A stretch of 64,000 nt of DNA from Eunapius fragilis (GCA_963681505.1 OY811982.1:3147234-3211233), one strand, 5' to 3'; counted from the first letter of the stretch, positions 32,466-44,516 are shown. Made by a program: numbers and translations. Notes: a model not told the origin generated them from the sequence alone.

Positions 32466-32558
32466 TCACGGCTCAGTGGCGTAGCGAGGGGGGGGGAGAC
32501 ATATGTCCCCGGGCGCAGGGATAAGGGGGCGCCAAAATAGACCAGAGATAATTATCTC

Positions 32559-32606
32559 GTTAACGTGAACGGGTACCTGATCAGGTACGTGCCCGTTCAC
32601 GTTAAC
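32559..32606. repeat. 48-bp palindrome
   Basis: GTTAACGTGAACGGG pairs with CCCGTTCACGTTAAC, continuing through TACCTGATCAGGTA at the centre with a 3-4-nt bulge on one side. It could be a solo tiny MITE or a cruciform-prone site. No TSD is evident. Confidence 0.7.
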
Positions 32607-32731
32607 CAAATTATTGACCTCTTGGCTTTGCGCGCAGTCTTTAAAAATTCGTTTCTAATTACGGGCATATTACTGTACTTAATAGTTACCGCCATCTTGT
32701 CACAGATCACGCACAATATTTTTCTGCATGG

Positions 32732-33012
32732 CAGGGCGGATCCAGGAATTTTGAAAGGGGGGGGGGCACCAATAATGAAAAGTGATAATGAAGTGAGAAA
32801 TGGGCGTGTTCACCGAAAGGGGGTGGTTGCGGGAGGGGTAGTGTCCCCCTCCCGCGCGAAGCGTGGACGCTTTTTGTTGCTGTACGTTCAAAATGCAATT
32901 TAAAACGCTATATTGCGCAACTATGAATATATAATTAGACGAACGAAAGGGGTGGTGGACACGTGCCCTCGGTGCCCCCCCCCCCCCCCCCCCCCCTTCC
33001 CTGGATCCGCTA
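32732..33012. mobile_element. hAT-like TIR element nested in the hAT element
   Basis: Ends CAGGGCGGATCCAGG and, reverse complemented, TAGCGGATCCAGG, each followed by a G-rich run and 'GCACC'. The flanks are CTGCATGG (32724-32731) and CTGCATGA (33013-33020), a 7/8 match. If the right end is extended to CAGTAGCGG, the TSD would instead be 5 bp with one mismatch. Non-coding. Confidence 0.6.
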
Positions 33013-33071
33013 CTGCATGAGCATTAAATTACAAAGCGGCTGGGGCTTCGCCCTACTAGGGAACTAACAGC

Positions 33072-33102
<31 letters not shown>

Positions 33103-33423
33103 CCTTCCCTCCTATAATTCTGGGCCAGCCCAAAGGGATATATTGATCAGCCGCTGAGCTGTAAAGGTATACACTAGGCAACATGTTGCGTCAATACCAT
33201 GCAGAACTAGCTAGGCGCGCGCATTCTAAAGGTTAATTGCTATTGGATAATTTAGCGGTATTCATTATGGCGGAAGCTATGTCGTTGGAGCCTGCAGTTG
33301 TAATTGCAATAACATTGACTCGAAAAAACCCAAAACCTTATAAGCCCACGGCGTAGTGAGGGGGGGGGGCGCGCTATTATTTCATTATGTCCCCGGGCGC
33401 TAAACAACCACACTACGCCACTG

Positions 33424-34849
33424 TCACGGCTGCCTGCTATTGGGTATATAGTGCCGGAGCTAGCACTACACCTCGGTACACTACAGTGGCATGCGCTGTA
33501 ATCTTGAGCACTAGCAGTGTACATGTGTCATAAGTCGTATAGCCGTGCGTGTTGTTCTAATCAATGCACACGGGGGGGGGGGGGATTGTGCTGTTTTAAT
33601 GTTCTGTCGCGTTTTGTTGTACATGAGTTGGTCGCCAAACTTTCTCTATAAGTTGCATTACTTATATGTATGATCAATCATTGTCCCACAGCATACTTGA
33701 CGCCGCAATTATCTGCAATGAATTGTCACCCTCTATCAACAAACACAGGTAGTAAAAATATGTGCCGGTACATGTAGATACGAGGGTCATAAATGTATTG
33801 CTCAATAGTTTAATGATAACCACTACTTCAGGCTCTGATAATCTGACCTATGGATCAGGTCCCTACAACAATAGATGGACTAGTTTGATAAATTTGTTAT
33901 AAGGGAGGGTGTAAGACATGATATGGAAGTGGTATGAAGAGACTTCAGTCTCTCAGTCTGCCCCAAAATTAAATGCTAAAATTGTGGGTTTGAAATTGAT
34001 GCTAGTTTATAGCCGTTATATTTTATATACCACAAACCTGGTTTTGTCATAAAACGTCCCATATACTAGGAGTATTCTTTCACACATTAAAACACACATG
34101 CACCACACACACAAACAGCAATACATACATACACAAAGAAACATGCGCACACACACATACACAATAAAACACACACATACACACACATAAATGCACCGAA
34201 ACACACACATACTAAAATACACATGCATTAACAACTCAACTCAACATAGCATGATTTAGGGAGGGAGCTAGGTGCACCCTTATTAAGTATAGCACATACG
34301 ATCAAAGGCTGCAAAACTCTTTATATAGTAATGTCAGGATTTTAGTTAGAGGATTTTGTTACATTTAGTTCCATGTTTTGCACAAATTGTTCGGACACTA
34401 TCCCTTAGCTAACTAGGACTTGCCCACCACCCAAAATAGCCATCCTTTGCTTCCAACATTGCACCAATGCTGCACATGTGCATGCCAGACAGAATGGCTC
34501 CATTGCACACTTTCATTTGGAAAAAAAGCTCACACGTTTTCTGATTGCAGCTTTGTTCATATACCTGTGCACATCATTACGGTTGAGTACAGGGTAGTGT
34601 GGCTAAGTTGGTAATGGACCAATATGTGATAATAATGTGAACTATTCCATGTGAACCCAAATGGTGCTGGTTTGGAAGTATTTCAAAATGGCTCAGCCAT
34701 AAGTGCATAATGTATTTTACTATCCATAATTTTATTTTCCAAGGTATACCCACATCCTTTCCATTTTTAGGACTTATTGCCACATCAGTATTTGAGCTCT
34801 TTACACTCGTCTGTACTAATATTTGGTAACCTTCAGGGTTAAGAATACA
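33424..34849. other. Non-coding; simple repeats
   Basis: A G homopolymer near 33571-33584 and a CA-rich interrupted microsatellite at about 34085-34215. No gene recognised in either strand. Confidence 0.5.
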
Positions 34850-35130
34850 TAAACTGGACTGGTGTGTGCTGGTTTGGTGTGTTATTAATGTGCAGGACTA
34901 GCGTATTACAAGCATGTACTGGACTCGTTTGTTGTGTGTACTGGACTGATGTATTGTATGTACTGGACTAGTGTGTTGGTCTGGTGAATAGAAAGTCTGG
35001 ACAAGTGTGTTTTATGTACTGGACTGGTGAGTTCATAAGAATATAAGTGTGTTGTTGTCTGTACTGTTGTATGCACTGGATGAGTATGTTGTAGGTGTGA
35101 TGTATCTACTGGATTGCAATGTGGCACTGT
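34850..35130. repeat. Minisatellite, TACTGGACTGGTGTGTTG-type units
   Basis: Roughly a dozen degenerate units of about 18-25 bp built on TACTGGACTRGTGTGTTG in one orientation. The same unit recurs at 35790-35975. Confidence 0.7.
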
Positions 35131-35581
35131 GGTCACTGTGACCCAGAAACCTACTTTAAATGACACAAAGTACTTTGATTATGGGTGGGTGTGTCTCACT
35201 AGTTCCTGAGTCCTACATGCAGTACAGAGGCATTAGCTATTAGCCGGCCTATCTGCTTGCCACCACTTCACATATTTCTACATTCCATGTGCTAAATGAC
35301 TTAAATGAGAGACTTTGCATTTCGTCATAGCAAACTGTGTGTCTGCTTGTGTGGGTATTGTGTGCTTGTGTGAGTGTTTTTTTGTTATGTACATGGTGGG
35401 GTCTGTAGCTATTTACTGGAAGGAAGCCTTGATAGTGGCAGTGAAACCCTATCTCAATAGATTGTAAGGACTGGGCCACGGGGAAGTTTATACGCTGAGC
35501 TATTCACACACATGGCGTCATATAAACCCATGGCTTCTCCAAGGTTGCATATAAACCATGGCTTCTCCAAGGCTTCTGAGC

Positions 35582-35632
35582 TAGTTTGTGTGTGTGTGTG
35601 TGTGCGTGTGTGTATGTGTGTGTGTGTGTAGG
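35582..35632. repeat. (TG)n microsatellite
   Basis: TG repeat with a few CG/TA interruptions, ending in GGGGCGGGGG. Confidence 0.9.
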
Positions 35633-35789
35633 GGCGGGGGATCTCACCTAAATTAAAAAATTCCGAGGATGGCACACTGGTGTCTAGTACTTCTCACCAC
35701 CAACCTCCCTCTTTAATAAAGGTGCAGGGGCAATGCCCCACCCCCTTTCCTCATACAGCATACTAGTTGAGTACATGCAACACAGCACG

Positions 35790-35975
35790 TACAATGTATT
35801 ATGTACTTGACTGGTGTGTTGAACTGGACTGGTATATGTACTGGGCTGGTGTATTGGACTGGTATGGCCAGTCCAGTACATACAGCACACCAGTCCAGTG
35901 CATACACAGTACATACAACACACCAGTCCGGTAGATACAACACACCAGTCCAGTACATACAACACACCAGTTCAA
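35790..35975. repeat. Inverted minisatellite array
   Basis: The left half (to about 35866) has forward units (ACTGGACTGGTRTATGTACT). The right half has reverse-complement units (ACACACCAGTCCAGTACATA). They meet at a symmetric centre TATGGCCAGTCCAGTACATA near 35863-35882, so the whole array can fold into one hairpin. Confidence 0.75.
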
Positions 35976-36355
35976 CACAGGATGGATGGATCTCTTCTAA
36001 AATAAAGAATGGTGTGGCAATAAGTCCTGAAAGTAGGAAGGGCGTTTTTTTTAGCTAGGAAGACATGTGGGTTTGAAATTGATGCTAGTTTATAGTTATA
36101 CATGTATACCACAAGCTTGGTTTTGTAGGCCACAGCATGAAGCAGTATGTAAACTACCTTAGTCCAGTTAACCACAAATTTGACAGAGAGCTGATAATCC
36201 TAAAACTGTGCTTCTGGGTTTGTACTTGAATGCCAATGTCTCTGTCTTTGACAATGTGTATTACATGATTTTTGAAATAGATGCTGGCCTCATGAAGGCA
36301 CTTGCCCAGGAGACTACTGCTGATGTCAGATTTCCATCTTAATGTGCCCCTCCTC

Positions 36356-36357
<2 letters not shown>
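35976..36357. other. Non-coding spacer
   Basis: No gene. The phrase 'GTGGGTTTGAAATTGATGCTAGTTTATAG' style sequence at 36067-36095 repeats one at 33985-34013, a local dispersed duplication. Confidence 0.4.

Positions 36358-36409
<52 letters not shown>
36358..36409. repeat. (TG)n microsatellite
   Basis: About 26 uninterrupted TG units. Confidence 0.95.
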
Positions 36410-36767
36410 CAGAGCCATGCCCTACCAATCCATATTGGAGTAAGGTCTGGAGAAGAGAATGGAGGTCACTAACATGTGCAGGAATCAATTTTTACGTATG
36501 TGGGTTAAATTTGTTTGGTAGTGTGAACATTTCAGTTTTCTCCACATAAACTGATTTCTGTCGCAATGGGCAAATGCCACAAATGGCTCAGCACAGCAGG
36601 GGACTTTCATGATGATTCACACATGTGTGTGTAAGGCATGGCATGGGACATTGGCTACAAAATTGTCTACATATAGATGTGACAAATCAATTTGGGATCT
36701 GTTTATACAACATGACCACTACTGATGTGATGTGGTCAAGAAACCTTATGAGCATGCAACATCTACA

Positions 36768-36812
36768 CACACACACATACACACACACACACACACGCAC
36801 ACACACACACAC
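36768..36812. repeat. (CA)n microsatellite abutting a hairpin element
   Basis: CA units with single TA and CG interruptions, ending where the inverted-repeat element at 36813 starts; the element may have inserted at the microsatellite edge. Confidence 0.9.
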
Positions 36813-37043
36813 CCCAGCAAAAAGTTCTTGGACAAGATTCCTGCCCAAGATCTTGACCAACTTGCCCAAGATCTTGCCCAACTTGCCCAAAACTTTCCAA
36901 GATCTTGCCCAAGGTGCCAAGATTATGCCGGCCAAGGTCTTATCCATGATATGGCGAGATCTCATCCTCCTGGCAAGATCTAGGCCTCCTGCCAAGATCT
37001 TGCTCTTCTTGGCAAGAATCTTGCCCAAAAACTTTTTGCTGGG
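36813..37043. mobile_element. Hairpin element with CCAGCAAAAAGTT ends and AAGATCTTGCCC repeats
   Basis: The ends are inverted (CCCAGCAAAAAGTTCTTGGA left; CCCAGCAAAAAGTTTTTGGG right, reverse complemented). The interior is a tandem of degenerate units around AAGATCTTGCCCAACTTGCC, itself partly palindromic (AAGATCTT). No coding. No TSD could be confirmed because the left flank is a CA repeat. Superfamily unknown. Confidence 0.7.
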
Positions 37044-39304
37044 ACCAGACCCCTGAATTTACATTACCACACAACAAGGGTTATGTTTTAAAAGTACAGG
37101 CCCTGCTATGAGGTTCTCAACGTGACGTCACCGTATCTTAGAGCTTATAATAAAAAAATAATAAAACGGTAGCCATACATATCTTGACAGAGAACTACGG
37201 CAATGCATGGATTTCCAAGGCTATAGGGGTTAGCGCTTTAGTTTAACAGACTGCCTTGGTAAACGGGTACTGTATGTCGCTGCCGAAGTCCGAGTTTTGT
37301 TATTTGTGCTAATTGATGCGCATCCACCTCTTGTCGGTTGGGTGCTATTGGCTTGACACGTTACAGTATAGGAGTTTATCAACGAAGCGTAATTAAAATG
37401 GCATTAATTTGAAGTTATTAAGCAGTTAAATCGTAATTACCCGCTAGTCTCGTTCCCTGGCCCGGGAACGAGACTACGACGGTAATTAGTTTTTTTTTTT
37501 GTCTTGATTTTTGTATAACCTTGCTTTATTGCAACGCAATGAAAACTACAATTCAAATTCAGACCAATTTTCCGAGGTCATTTAGAATTCAATTTGAAAT
37601 AAAATGCAAGATGACCGCCCAGCGATGTATTGGCCATATGCATTGCGTAATTCAATGTCCATTGAAAATATAATGAGGCATTCAGAAAATTGCAGCTTAC
37701 TGCAGAACAAAGCCAAATATTGACTAGGTGCTCTCGGATTTGTAATGTGGGGACTATTTGGCATATTTTGAGTAGTTCGTTGCACCTTAGGTACCTATAT
37801 CCGCACTTCCACATCAATTATGCAAGGTTTCCAATGTCCATTCATTTTATCTCATTTCGTTATTCAGTCATCAATAGTTTCCCAACTAAATGATTTTTTC
37901 CTCAGGTGCTAACGAATTATATGAGAGCAGTCAGTGTACTTATTTATCACCATTTTTTCAGAGCTTAGGACCTTCAAATCGCACTTCCCTTGAATGGTTA
38001 GTGAGATACACCCCATATACGCGAACAAGATCATCACGTGCCACCCTACCGTCAGTCAGCCGTGCCCAGACCGGCCTGGCTCTTTTTGTGGTGTTGTTGT
38101 TGTTAATGACCAATAATTACTGAACTTAGCATGACGTACCACATGTACATGTAGGAGTGGTTAATACGTTGCACTAATTGGGATTACATGTCGCAAAGAC
38201 GATTACACTAAGGAGTTTGCCACTCATAGAATCGACACAGGAATGCCTGGGCATGACAACCAGACTTCTTGCTTACAGAAAAATCTTGCGAGTATCGGAG
38301 TACTGAGTCAGTAGCATGAATTCAAAGCGTGTGTACAATAATAGGATGGTAGTTGCACACATATAGTACATGAGTTCTCCCCCCCCCCCCCCCCCCCCCC
38401 CCCCCATAGGGACTAATGTCGGGATTTGACCTTGATTAAATCAAATGCCCCACGATTGCCCCTCCACACACGCGTGCATGTTTCGATATGTCAGTGACAT
38501 CTCAATTCGGGTTTCTTTATACGGCTATTCTTGTTTGGTTTTTTGATGCCACGTGTCCGAGTGGTTACTCGCAACATTAGTAAATTGCCCTGTGTCGGCG
38601 TTCTGTTGCGTTGCGGGCACACAGATGATATACGCTGTATACGTGCCTATGCAGCCGTTTTTTGTGCATCGGACGCCTCTTCCGGAGTCAAATGGTAGTC
38701 AAATGACAATCCACTTAGCGGTTTCAAATCGCCTACAAATGCCCCTATGGGGGCACCCATGTTACAATGACAAGGCTAAAGAGTTGTGATACCTCTTTTA
38801 TCTTGGAGAACAAAAATGCGCAGGTTGAAAGTGAACCAGCTTTCGACGGAGTGAACGCTTAAGCACAAATCGTAGGTTCAACAATGAAATTCATTCAAAA
38901 GCTGGAAAGTTAGACGACCCTGTTCTTCTGCTAGAGCCAGTGCAAAGCTACAAGCTGCACACTGCCAACGCCGCAATGATTTTACAGTGATCTTATAACT
39001 GCTTGCACATGTATTATAAACCGTTTGTTTACGTCTATAAATACATGTGGACATACTGGGTGTTCGCGAATGAAGGCAGCGGTTTTAAACGGGGAATAAC
39101 TTTTGCGCGGATTGAGATAAAAATCGGAGATTTTGAAACTAACATTGTCACGCTATGAAAAATTGTTTGTCAACAAGTTTGGTTAATTTTTATTAATTAA
39201 TATTAATTGACTTTCGATTGCACTTTCACTTGACCAGATCGACGTAAATCCCTTCAACTGTTTCATTTCTAACTTAGAAAACATTTTATGACTATTTATC
39301 ACCG
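37044..39304. other. Gene-poor stretch
   Basis: No recognised gene. It contains a 32-bp near-perfect palindrome TAGTCTCGTTCCCTGG... (37445-37476), a minimal relative of the TAGTCTCG-ended MITEs but without a clean TSD, and a C homopolymer at about 38379-38405. Short ORFs (for example 38553-38789) have no family resemblance. Confidence 0.5.
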
Positions 39305-39443
39305 CGGAAAAGCTCGTAAATCCTTCAGGTTCGCTAAATGACGATCTTAGCTAGGCCTGGGAACGGCGCCAACATTTTCGCTATCCACTGCACATGCGTC
39401 ATTTAGCGAACCAATGTAATTGAAGGATTTGCGAGCTTTTCCG
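39305..39443. repeat. Inverted-repeat element, about 139 bp
   Basis: Left arm CGGAAAAGCTCGTAAATCCT...GGTTCGCTAAATGACG, right arm its inverse with an extra ATTACATTG-type insert; the loop contains TAGCTAGGCCTGGGAACGG. MITE-like and non-coding. Confidence 0.7.
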
Positions 39444-39458
39444 TGTGTAAAAGAATCC

Positions 39459-39696
39459 AGCATAGCTTATATTTACCTTGACCAGAGTAGCTTGTGAAAT
39501 GATTCAAAACGCTGGCGTTTAGGATCGGGTGTATCCAAGGCTAAGCGCACTGATAATCGCATCCTTAATAAGGGAAGATACTGTACAAAGAAGTGAGCGG
39601 TCCAGAAATGTATTTGCACCACACAGCTTGCAATTATCTATGACACGCGTTTCTAATTAAAGCATTAACACGGAAGATAATATTTTCATACATGAT
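39459..39696. repeat. Dispersed repeat R4, copy 1
   Basis: Shared with 56016-56247 in the same orientation, with landmarks 'TACCTTGACCAGAGTAGCTT', 'GGCGTTTAGGATCGGGTG' and 'GGAAGATAATATT'. No coding. Confidence 0.7.
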
Positions 39697-39716
39697 GTAA
39701 CTGCATTCCTCCCGAC

Positions 39717-39796
39717 GATGGATTGTACAGTAGGACACCACGCGTAGCGATGATGTAATCCATCCGCTCTGCTATGTGGGTCTGGGTACGAGACTA
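39717..39796. repeat. TAGTCTCGTACCCAGACCC-tipped short repeat
   Basis: About 80 bp, inverted relative to 54966-55045. Both contain GATGGATTACATCA and end in TAGTCTCGTACCCAGACCCA at one side and GTGTCCTnCTGTACA at the other. The tip is that of the MULE-type MITEs, but the second TIR is incomplete. Confidence 0.6.
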
Positions 39797-39799
39797 GGT

Positions 39800-41904
39800 A
39801 AGTATTGCACAAGTGACTACTAGCTAGGGTTCCACAAAATATAACTCGTAGCAAATTTAAACAGTTAGATTTCTAACTCACTCACATCAATTTGTTCGCG
39901 GCCAGTTCGATTAAGGCGCTTATTTGGCTTTGTTCACACATACCCATTATGGTGGGACTTAAAACAATTGTGGTCGGTGTGACCAATGAGTCGTTCACTC
40001 CCACTGTGCACGTGCGTTGAACACCACGACCCCCTTTTCGTTCGGGGCTTAGTTCGAGGGTTTAGCGCAATGTTGCAGAACCCATATCAAAATGTGTTTT
40101 CGGGAATCGCCAAATTCAACCTTTCTGAGCAGGACTGCCGCGCGATATTGTTTGGGACCGTTCACAAGTACATGTATATCGTGGATAAATAGATTTTAAT
40201 AAACAGTACGTGCAGTTACGACGGTTAAATATAAAATTTCACCACGGTAATCCTTTGCAAGTGCACGAGTGCATGTTTAATGCATTAAAATTCCTTTCTC
40301 GCCCTTTACGGTTGATTTTGTTAATTAGGTTACTCTAGCGTATCATCTAAACCACTGAGCCCGTGAACCAGCCTGTGAATTAAGTAAGTGTATAAAATTG
40401 GATTGCACAGGTATCATATGGAGAAATCGCCCATACATTTGAAATCGCCCATAGTACCCGTGCTGTTCAGAGATATAGTTTCTATGTGTTAAACGATGAG
40501 TTTCGCCTAGTTACCTCTGTGTACAACGCTATTAACACAATTTAAATTCTTTTTGCCCTCTGTTTATGTGGTATAATTGTGATTTGTCATGGGAAACATA
40601 GATTCGTGGTTTCGGGTTATTCTATTTTCTTCTTAGGTGAAATATTCACACAGAATGCATTCCTTGGTGACTTAGAGCCATTAGCATGTGCATAGTCTGG
40701 ATTTGTGCCTCAAATGTATGCGGGACAATGTAAAGGGGAAAAAAAGGTCTAAATGTAGCTTTGGGTAAATTAAAGCAAGGATCTAAAGAAAAACAACCAA
40801 TGATGGTTGGACTTCTGGGCAAAGGCAGGTCGATTATTAAATTGAAAATTACGTAATCGTTATAAACTATCAAGGTTGTATTGTGAAGTGAGATGTGCAA
40901 GAAACATTGCGAAGAATAGTATGATATGTATAGAATACTTAGTGAAGAAGCAATATGCATCAATTTTTAGGACAAAGTAGTTTCAAACGTGTTAGGTGTG
41001 TTTTACAATCTTTCAACTTGAAGGATATGGCTTTTACGCAATAGATATTTTGCTCCTGTTCTGACCAACAAGCAGCTCATTCTTTCTACACTGTGGGTGG
41101 CTGTTATAAAATCATCAGTAAGCAATGAGAGCTCTACCCAATTAGTCATGTGACTTTGCTTATCTCTTCAAACCAGTAAACTGAGCAGCCTAACATATAG
41201 ATCCATTGCTAGAGCTATCCTGCTAGGGAGTACCCTTATAATTTCGTGTGAACCAGCTTGGTTATACTTACAGCTCGTGCTGCTTAGTGGTAACAAGCTA
41301 GGTGGAGCCATTAATACAAGTCCTCCAGCAACTTAATTTCAACCAGGCCTATAATGGTGCGTTTTTGTGTTTGGTACATAACTGTATTAGCAGCAACTGG
41401 GGGTTGAACTGTACATTTTAAGCGCCATTCTTTGCATACATTCTCTGGTATGTATATGATATACGCTGCATGCAATCTTCCTTATAGAGGCATGCCACCC
41501 TTTATAATCACAGGGCTCCATTCTCCCCTAGAACTTCGAAAATCGTTCCAGTGCCACTGTATGTTGCTTCTTTGTACATTGGATCATCATCTCTAGAAGG
41601 TATTCTATATTTATCATCTGCAGACCAAAGCTGGCAGTTGGTGGTAGTCTATTAACTGTTGCCTATGGTTATTAGGGAAAGTGCTGTCCTCATCATTGGC
41701 ATTACAAATGCGAAGTAATAAATCATTCATGGATATGAACCTGCTGTATGATCAATTAAATCCTGTGCTACACATTTAGCTGCCTTATTGAAAATTCTTA
41801 ATTTATTCCCAACAGCAACAAGGTGGTGTACTGGTGCACCTTTTAGCGTATTAACATGATTCATTGGAGGGAGGACACATCCATAAGAACATATTGGGGT
41901 GATG
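39800..41904. other. Gene-poor stretch
   Basis: Two open frames, 39986-40192 (+) and 40646-40963 (-), show no domain, and nothing supports coding. No repeat larger than simple AT-rich tracts seen. Confidence 0.4.
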
Positions 41905-42676
41905 AAGAGAGAAGCTGAAATTGTCGGTCTTGGTATTAATTCGGATCTCATTGCCACTGTACAGTCTGCACTATCTGGGGTACTCGTGGTTGATCCAGCT
42001 GATTCCCCACTATCGGGTTCATTATTTGGATCCATTACTGTTGCCATTGATGCCAAGACCGCATGCTGAAGTGCCTTCGCCGTGAGAGGCTCCATTATCT
42101 AAACTTGTCGTGATGCCTATCTCCTGTTACATCATTCTTAAGCGTTTGTACCCTCTTAGAGCAACACCTTGCTTTCTCTCATCCGGCCTAAAGATTTATG
42201 ATGATGAACTAAGAGCAACGATTTGTAGCTCTTTTAATATCCACCTGGCTGAAAGTAACCGTTCATGGACACAATCCACTTTGCCTGTACGTCATGGTGG
42301 GCTTGGCATTCGAAGTGCTGTACAGCTGGCACCTTCTGCCTTCTTGGCTTCATCTGCTGCCTCCTTCGAAATAGCTCCCCAAATTCTGCCAGCAAATACG
42401 TAACAATACGTAACAACGAAGCTTATAGTTATGTGGATGAAGGTCTGGTTGTTTGGTCCCAAGGGTCCAGAAACAACCCCTTACTGATGCTGTTTCTCAT
42501 CACCAGAAGACATAGGATTCACTCAGAACTCTCTCCTATTGCAGACACACTGTTGAGCTGAAACACTTCTGATGAATTGGACAGAATTCGTTTCCTTGTG
42601 GCATCTTGTAAGGAGTCACGAGCATGGTTAAATGCCCTACCAATTTCGTCACTGGGACTGCGCATGGATGATGCAG
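41905..42676 (+). pseudogene. LINE reverse transcriptase fragment (family L1x), C-terminal RT region
   Basis: From about 41905 the plus strand reads 'SDLIATVQSALSGVLVVDPA' and later 'DRNRSWTQ'-like sequence: 'NRSWTQSTLPVRHGGLGIRS' then 'AVQLAPSAFLASSAA' (42260-42350), and 'NALPISSLGLRMDDAAIYP' at 42625-42680. The phrase GGLGIRSAVQLAPSAFLAS is a hallmark of a non-LTR family abundant in marine invertebrates. There are in-frame stops (about 42066) and shifts. It is truncated at the same region where repeat R1 follows, as at 16124. Confidence 0.82.
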
Positions 42677-43000
42677 CTATATATCCGTAACGAATAAAGT
42701 AAAAATTAACAAACAGAACAAATCAATAGCGACAGGATCCTTCTACGTAAGTACCGAATTCGAACCAATTCGGACGCTCCTACATGAAAATGCGACCGTT
42801 CTGAACAAAATGGGCCATCGGACCTCGTAACGTCGGTACCCCGCATGTTTAAAACTCCAAAATCGATTTTCGCATAAAGTAATTATGTGGTATGTTGTGC
42901 TAAAACTAGGAATCCGATAGCGTTAATACTTTGGAAGATGTATCGAATAGATTTTTATGAACCCACAAGACCCATTTTCTCATAGAACGTTCCATATTAT
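42677..43000. repeat. Repeat R1, uninterrupted copy
   Basis: The reference copy for the empty site of the Ginger-like element (TACC at about 42837-42840). It begins 'ATATCCGTAACGAATAAAGT', has 'GGAATCCGATAGCGTTAATA' and ends at hairpin copy 3. Confidence 0.75.
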
Positions 43001-43286
43001 ACAAGCAACTAAAAACTTTCTCTATGAGAAATTTGATGAGATATAGGATTTGAAGGCAATGGTGGTGTAAAAACCAAGGAAACAAGGGTTTGTAAGAGTA
43101 AGGGAAAATGTCATAGTCCTTTACTTAGCCCTTTTTTAGCCTATACTATGTCCGTGTACTAAATATAGTACTATGACATTTTCCCTTACTATTACAGACC
43201 CTAGTTTCCTTGCTTTTTACACCACCATTGCCTTCAAATCGTATATATCACCAACTTTCTCATACAGAATGATTTTAGTTACTTCT
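43001..43286. repeat. Long-hairpin MITE, copy 3
   Basis: 286 bp, ends ACAAGCAACTAAAAAC..., arms somewhat diverged. Paired with copy 2 through the surrounding 1-kb duplication (42835-43850 with 23410-24458). Confidence 0.88.
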
Positions 43287-43289
43287 TAC

Positions 43290-43843
43290 ACTGACCGTGT
43301 AATTGATTGTAAATCATTTGCTATTGCTCCTGTAGTTTTCTGGTTTGGAATAAACAATTCTAAACTTGTCAAGATTCGGCCGTAATGATACGAGTAATGT
43401 TTAGTACGGCCCAAACAAATCTAAAGATACAATTACCCAAATACACCATCGACTATTTGATCACAGCAGGCACTCTTCCAGCCAATTCAGAAGCTATGGT
43501 GAAACTTCCATTCTTTAAATATGCTCCTGGGGGGGGGGGGGGGAGGGGGGGGGGGGGGGGGGGCAATGCCCTCCCTCTGACAGGAGTTTTTGGCAATTGC
43601 CCCCACGGCCCTCAAGCTTCCTATGCCACTGCGGGCACCAGTCCAATGCATGCTAACCAGTCCAGTTACATGCGTGAAAAATACATTGATCAGTGACGTG
43701 GAGGCCATTGGACATGACCATGCAGAAGAGACTATGGGATATGAGCATACAGTGGAGGGAATGAGTACATTATTAGAAGCTATGAGACACGAATGACCTG
43801 AAAAGACAACTGTCTAAATATGGGCGTACCACAATACATGGTA
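43290..43843 (+). repeat. Repeat R3 with poly-G tract, copy 2, and flank
   Basis: Collinear with 23880-24458. The poly-G tract is at 43529-43563, interrupted by one A. It ends at the start of hairpin copy 4, which copy 1 of R3 does not have, so that hairpin inserted after the duplication. Confidence 0.75.
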
Positions 43844-44132
43844 ACAAGTAAATAAAAACATTCTCTATGAGAAAGTTGGTGGCATAAAGGATTTGAAGGC
43901 AATGGTGGTGTAAAAAGGAAGGAAACAAGGGTCTAATAATAAGGGAAAATGGAATAGTCCTATATTTAGCACACGAACAACATACTATATCCTACATATA
44001 GAAATGTGCTAAATATAGGACTATTCCATTTCCCTTATTATTAGACCCTTGTTCCTTCCTTTTTACACCACCATTGCCTTCAAATCCTATATGCCACCAA
44101 CTTTCTCATAGAGAATTTTTTTATTTACTTGT
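43844..44132. repeat. Long-hairpin MITE, copy 4
   Basis: 289 bp, arms nearly identical. The core word here is GGAATAGTCCTATATTTAGC in both arms (ACTATTCC in the inverse), differing from the GTCATAGTCC of copies 1-3 but matching between its own arms. Confidence 0.92.
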
Positions 44133-44214
44133 TTCATTGATTTTTATTCATACCCGATTATGAGCCGTAGCATGTTTTAAGTAATCCATCTTGATATGAG
44201 AGGGAGGTTGTAAA

Positions 44215-44516
44215 CGTATGACATACCTTTGAGTGGCCTTAACTCTTTTCGCTGAGCAAGATGCACGTTCAGGACTATAGCAATATTGCTGTCTTTTAGC
44301 AGCCCGTTTCTTTCAGGATCTAGCGCTCGATACCTTGCACGTCGAGAGGTCCGTTTCTTTTCAGGCTCTGCTCGATAGTTTTCACGTTGAGAGGCCCGTT
44401 TCTTTTCAAACTCTGCTTTGTAGTTCCGCTCGGGCTGAATCTAATACGTCGTCTCGAGTTTTGAGATACTTTGCTCGTTCGTTTGGCTTTCTTCTTTTCC
44501 TGACGTGAAGGCATTT
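44215..44516 (-). pseudogene. Remnant of a YxAxPEKK tandem-repeat protein
   Basis: An ATG at 44514 starts 'MPSRQEKKKAKRTSK'. After a frame change the minus strand reads tandem units of about 14 residues: 'NYKAEFEKKRASQRE', 'NYRAEPEKKRTSRRA', 'RYRALDPERNGLL'. Highly basic repeats of this kind precede OTU/helicase-like or other mobile-element domains in sponge gene models, as far as I recall. No downstream domain is present. Broken by a frameshift; a second set is at 58378-58620. Confidence 0.5.

Larger units (their letters stand above)
32474..33423. mobile_element. hAT-type element with a perfect 8-bp TSD
   Basis: Left end CAGTGGCGTAGCGAGG, right end (reverse complemented) CAGTGGCGTAGTGTGG. 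TCACGGCT is duplicated exactly at 32466-32473 and 33424-33431. An 8-bp TSD with CAGTGG ends is the hAT signature. The 950-bp interior is non-coding and holds a hairpin (32559-32606), a second TIR element (32732-33012) and C homopolymers. A second near-complete small version of the ends appears at about 33347-33423. Confidence 0.85.

Noticed and set aside
37445..37476. Short palindrome TAGTCTCGTTCCC... as a complete MITE
   Set aside because: No 9-bp flanking duplication, unlike the related elements at 55301 and 59370.
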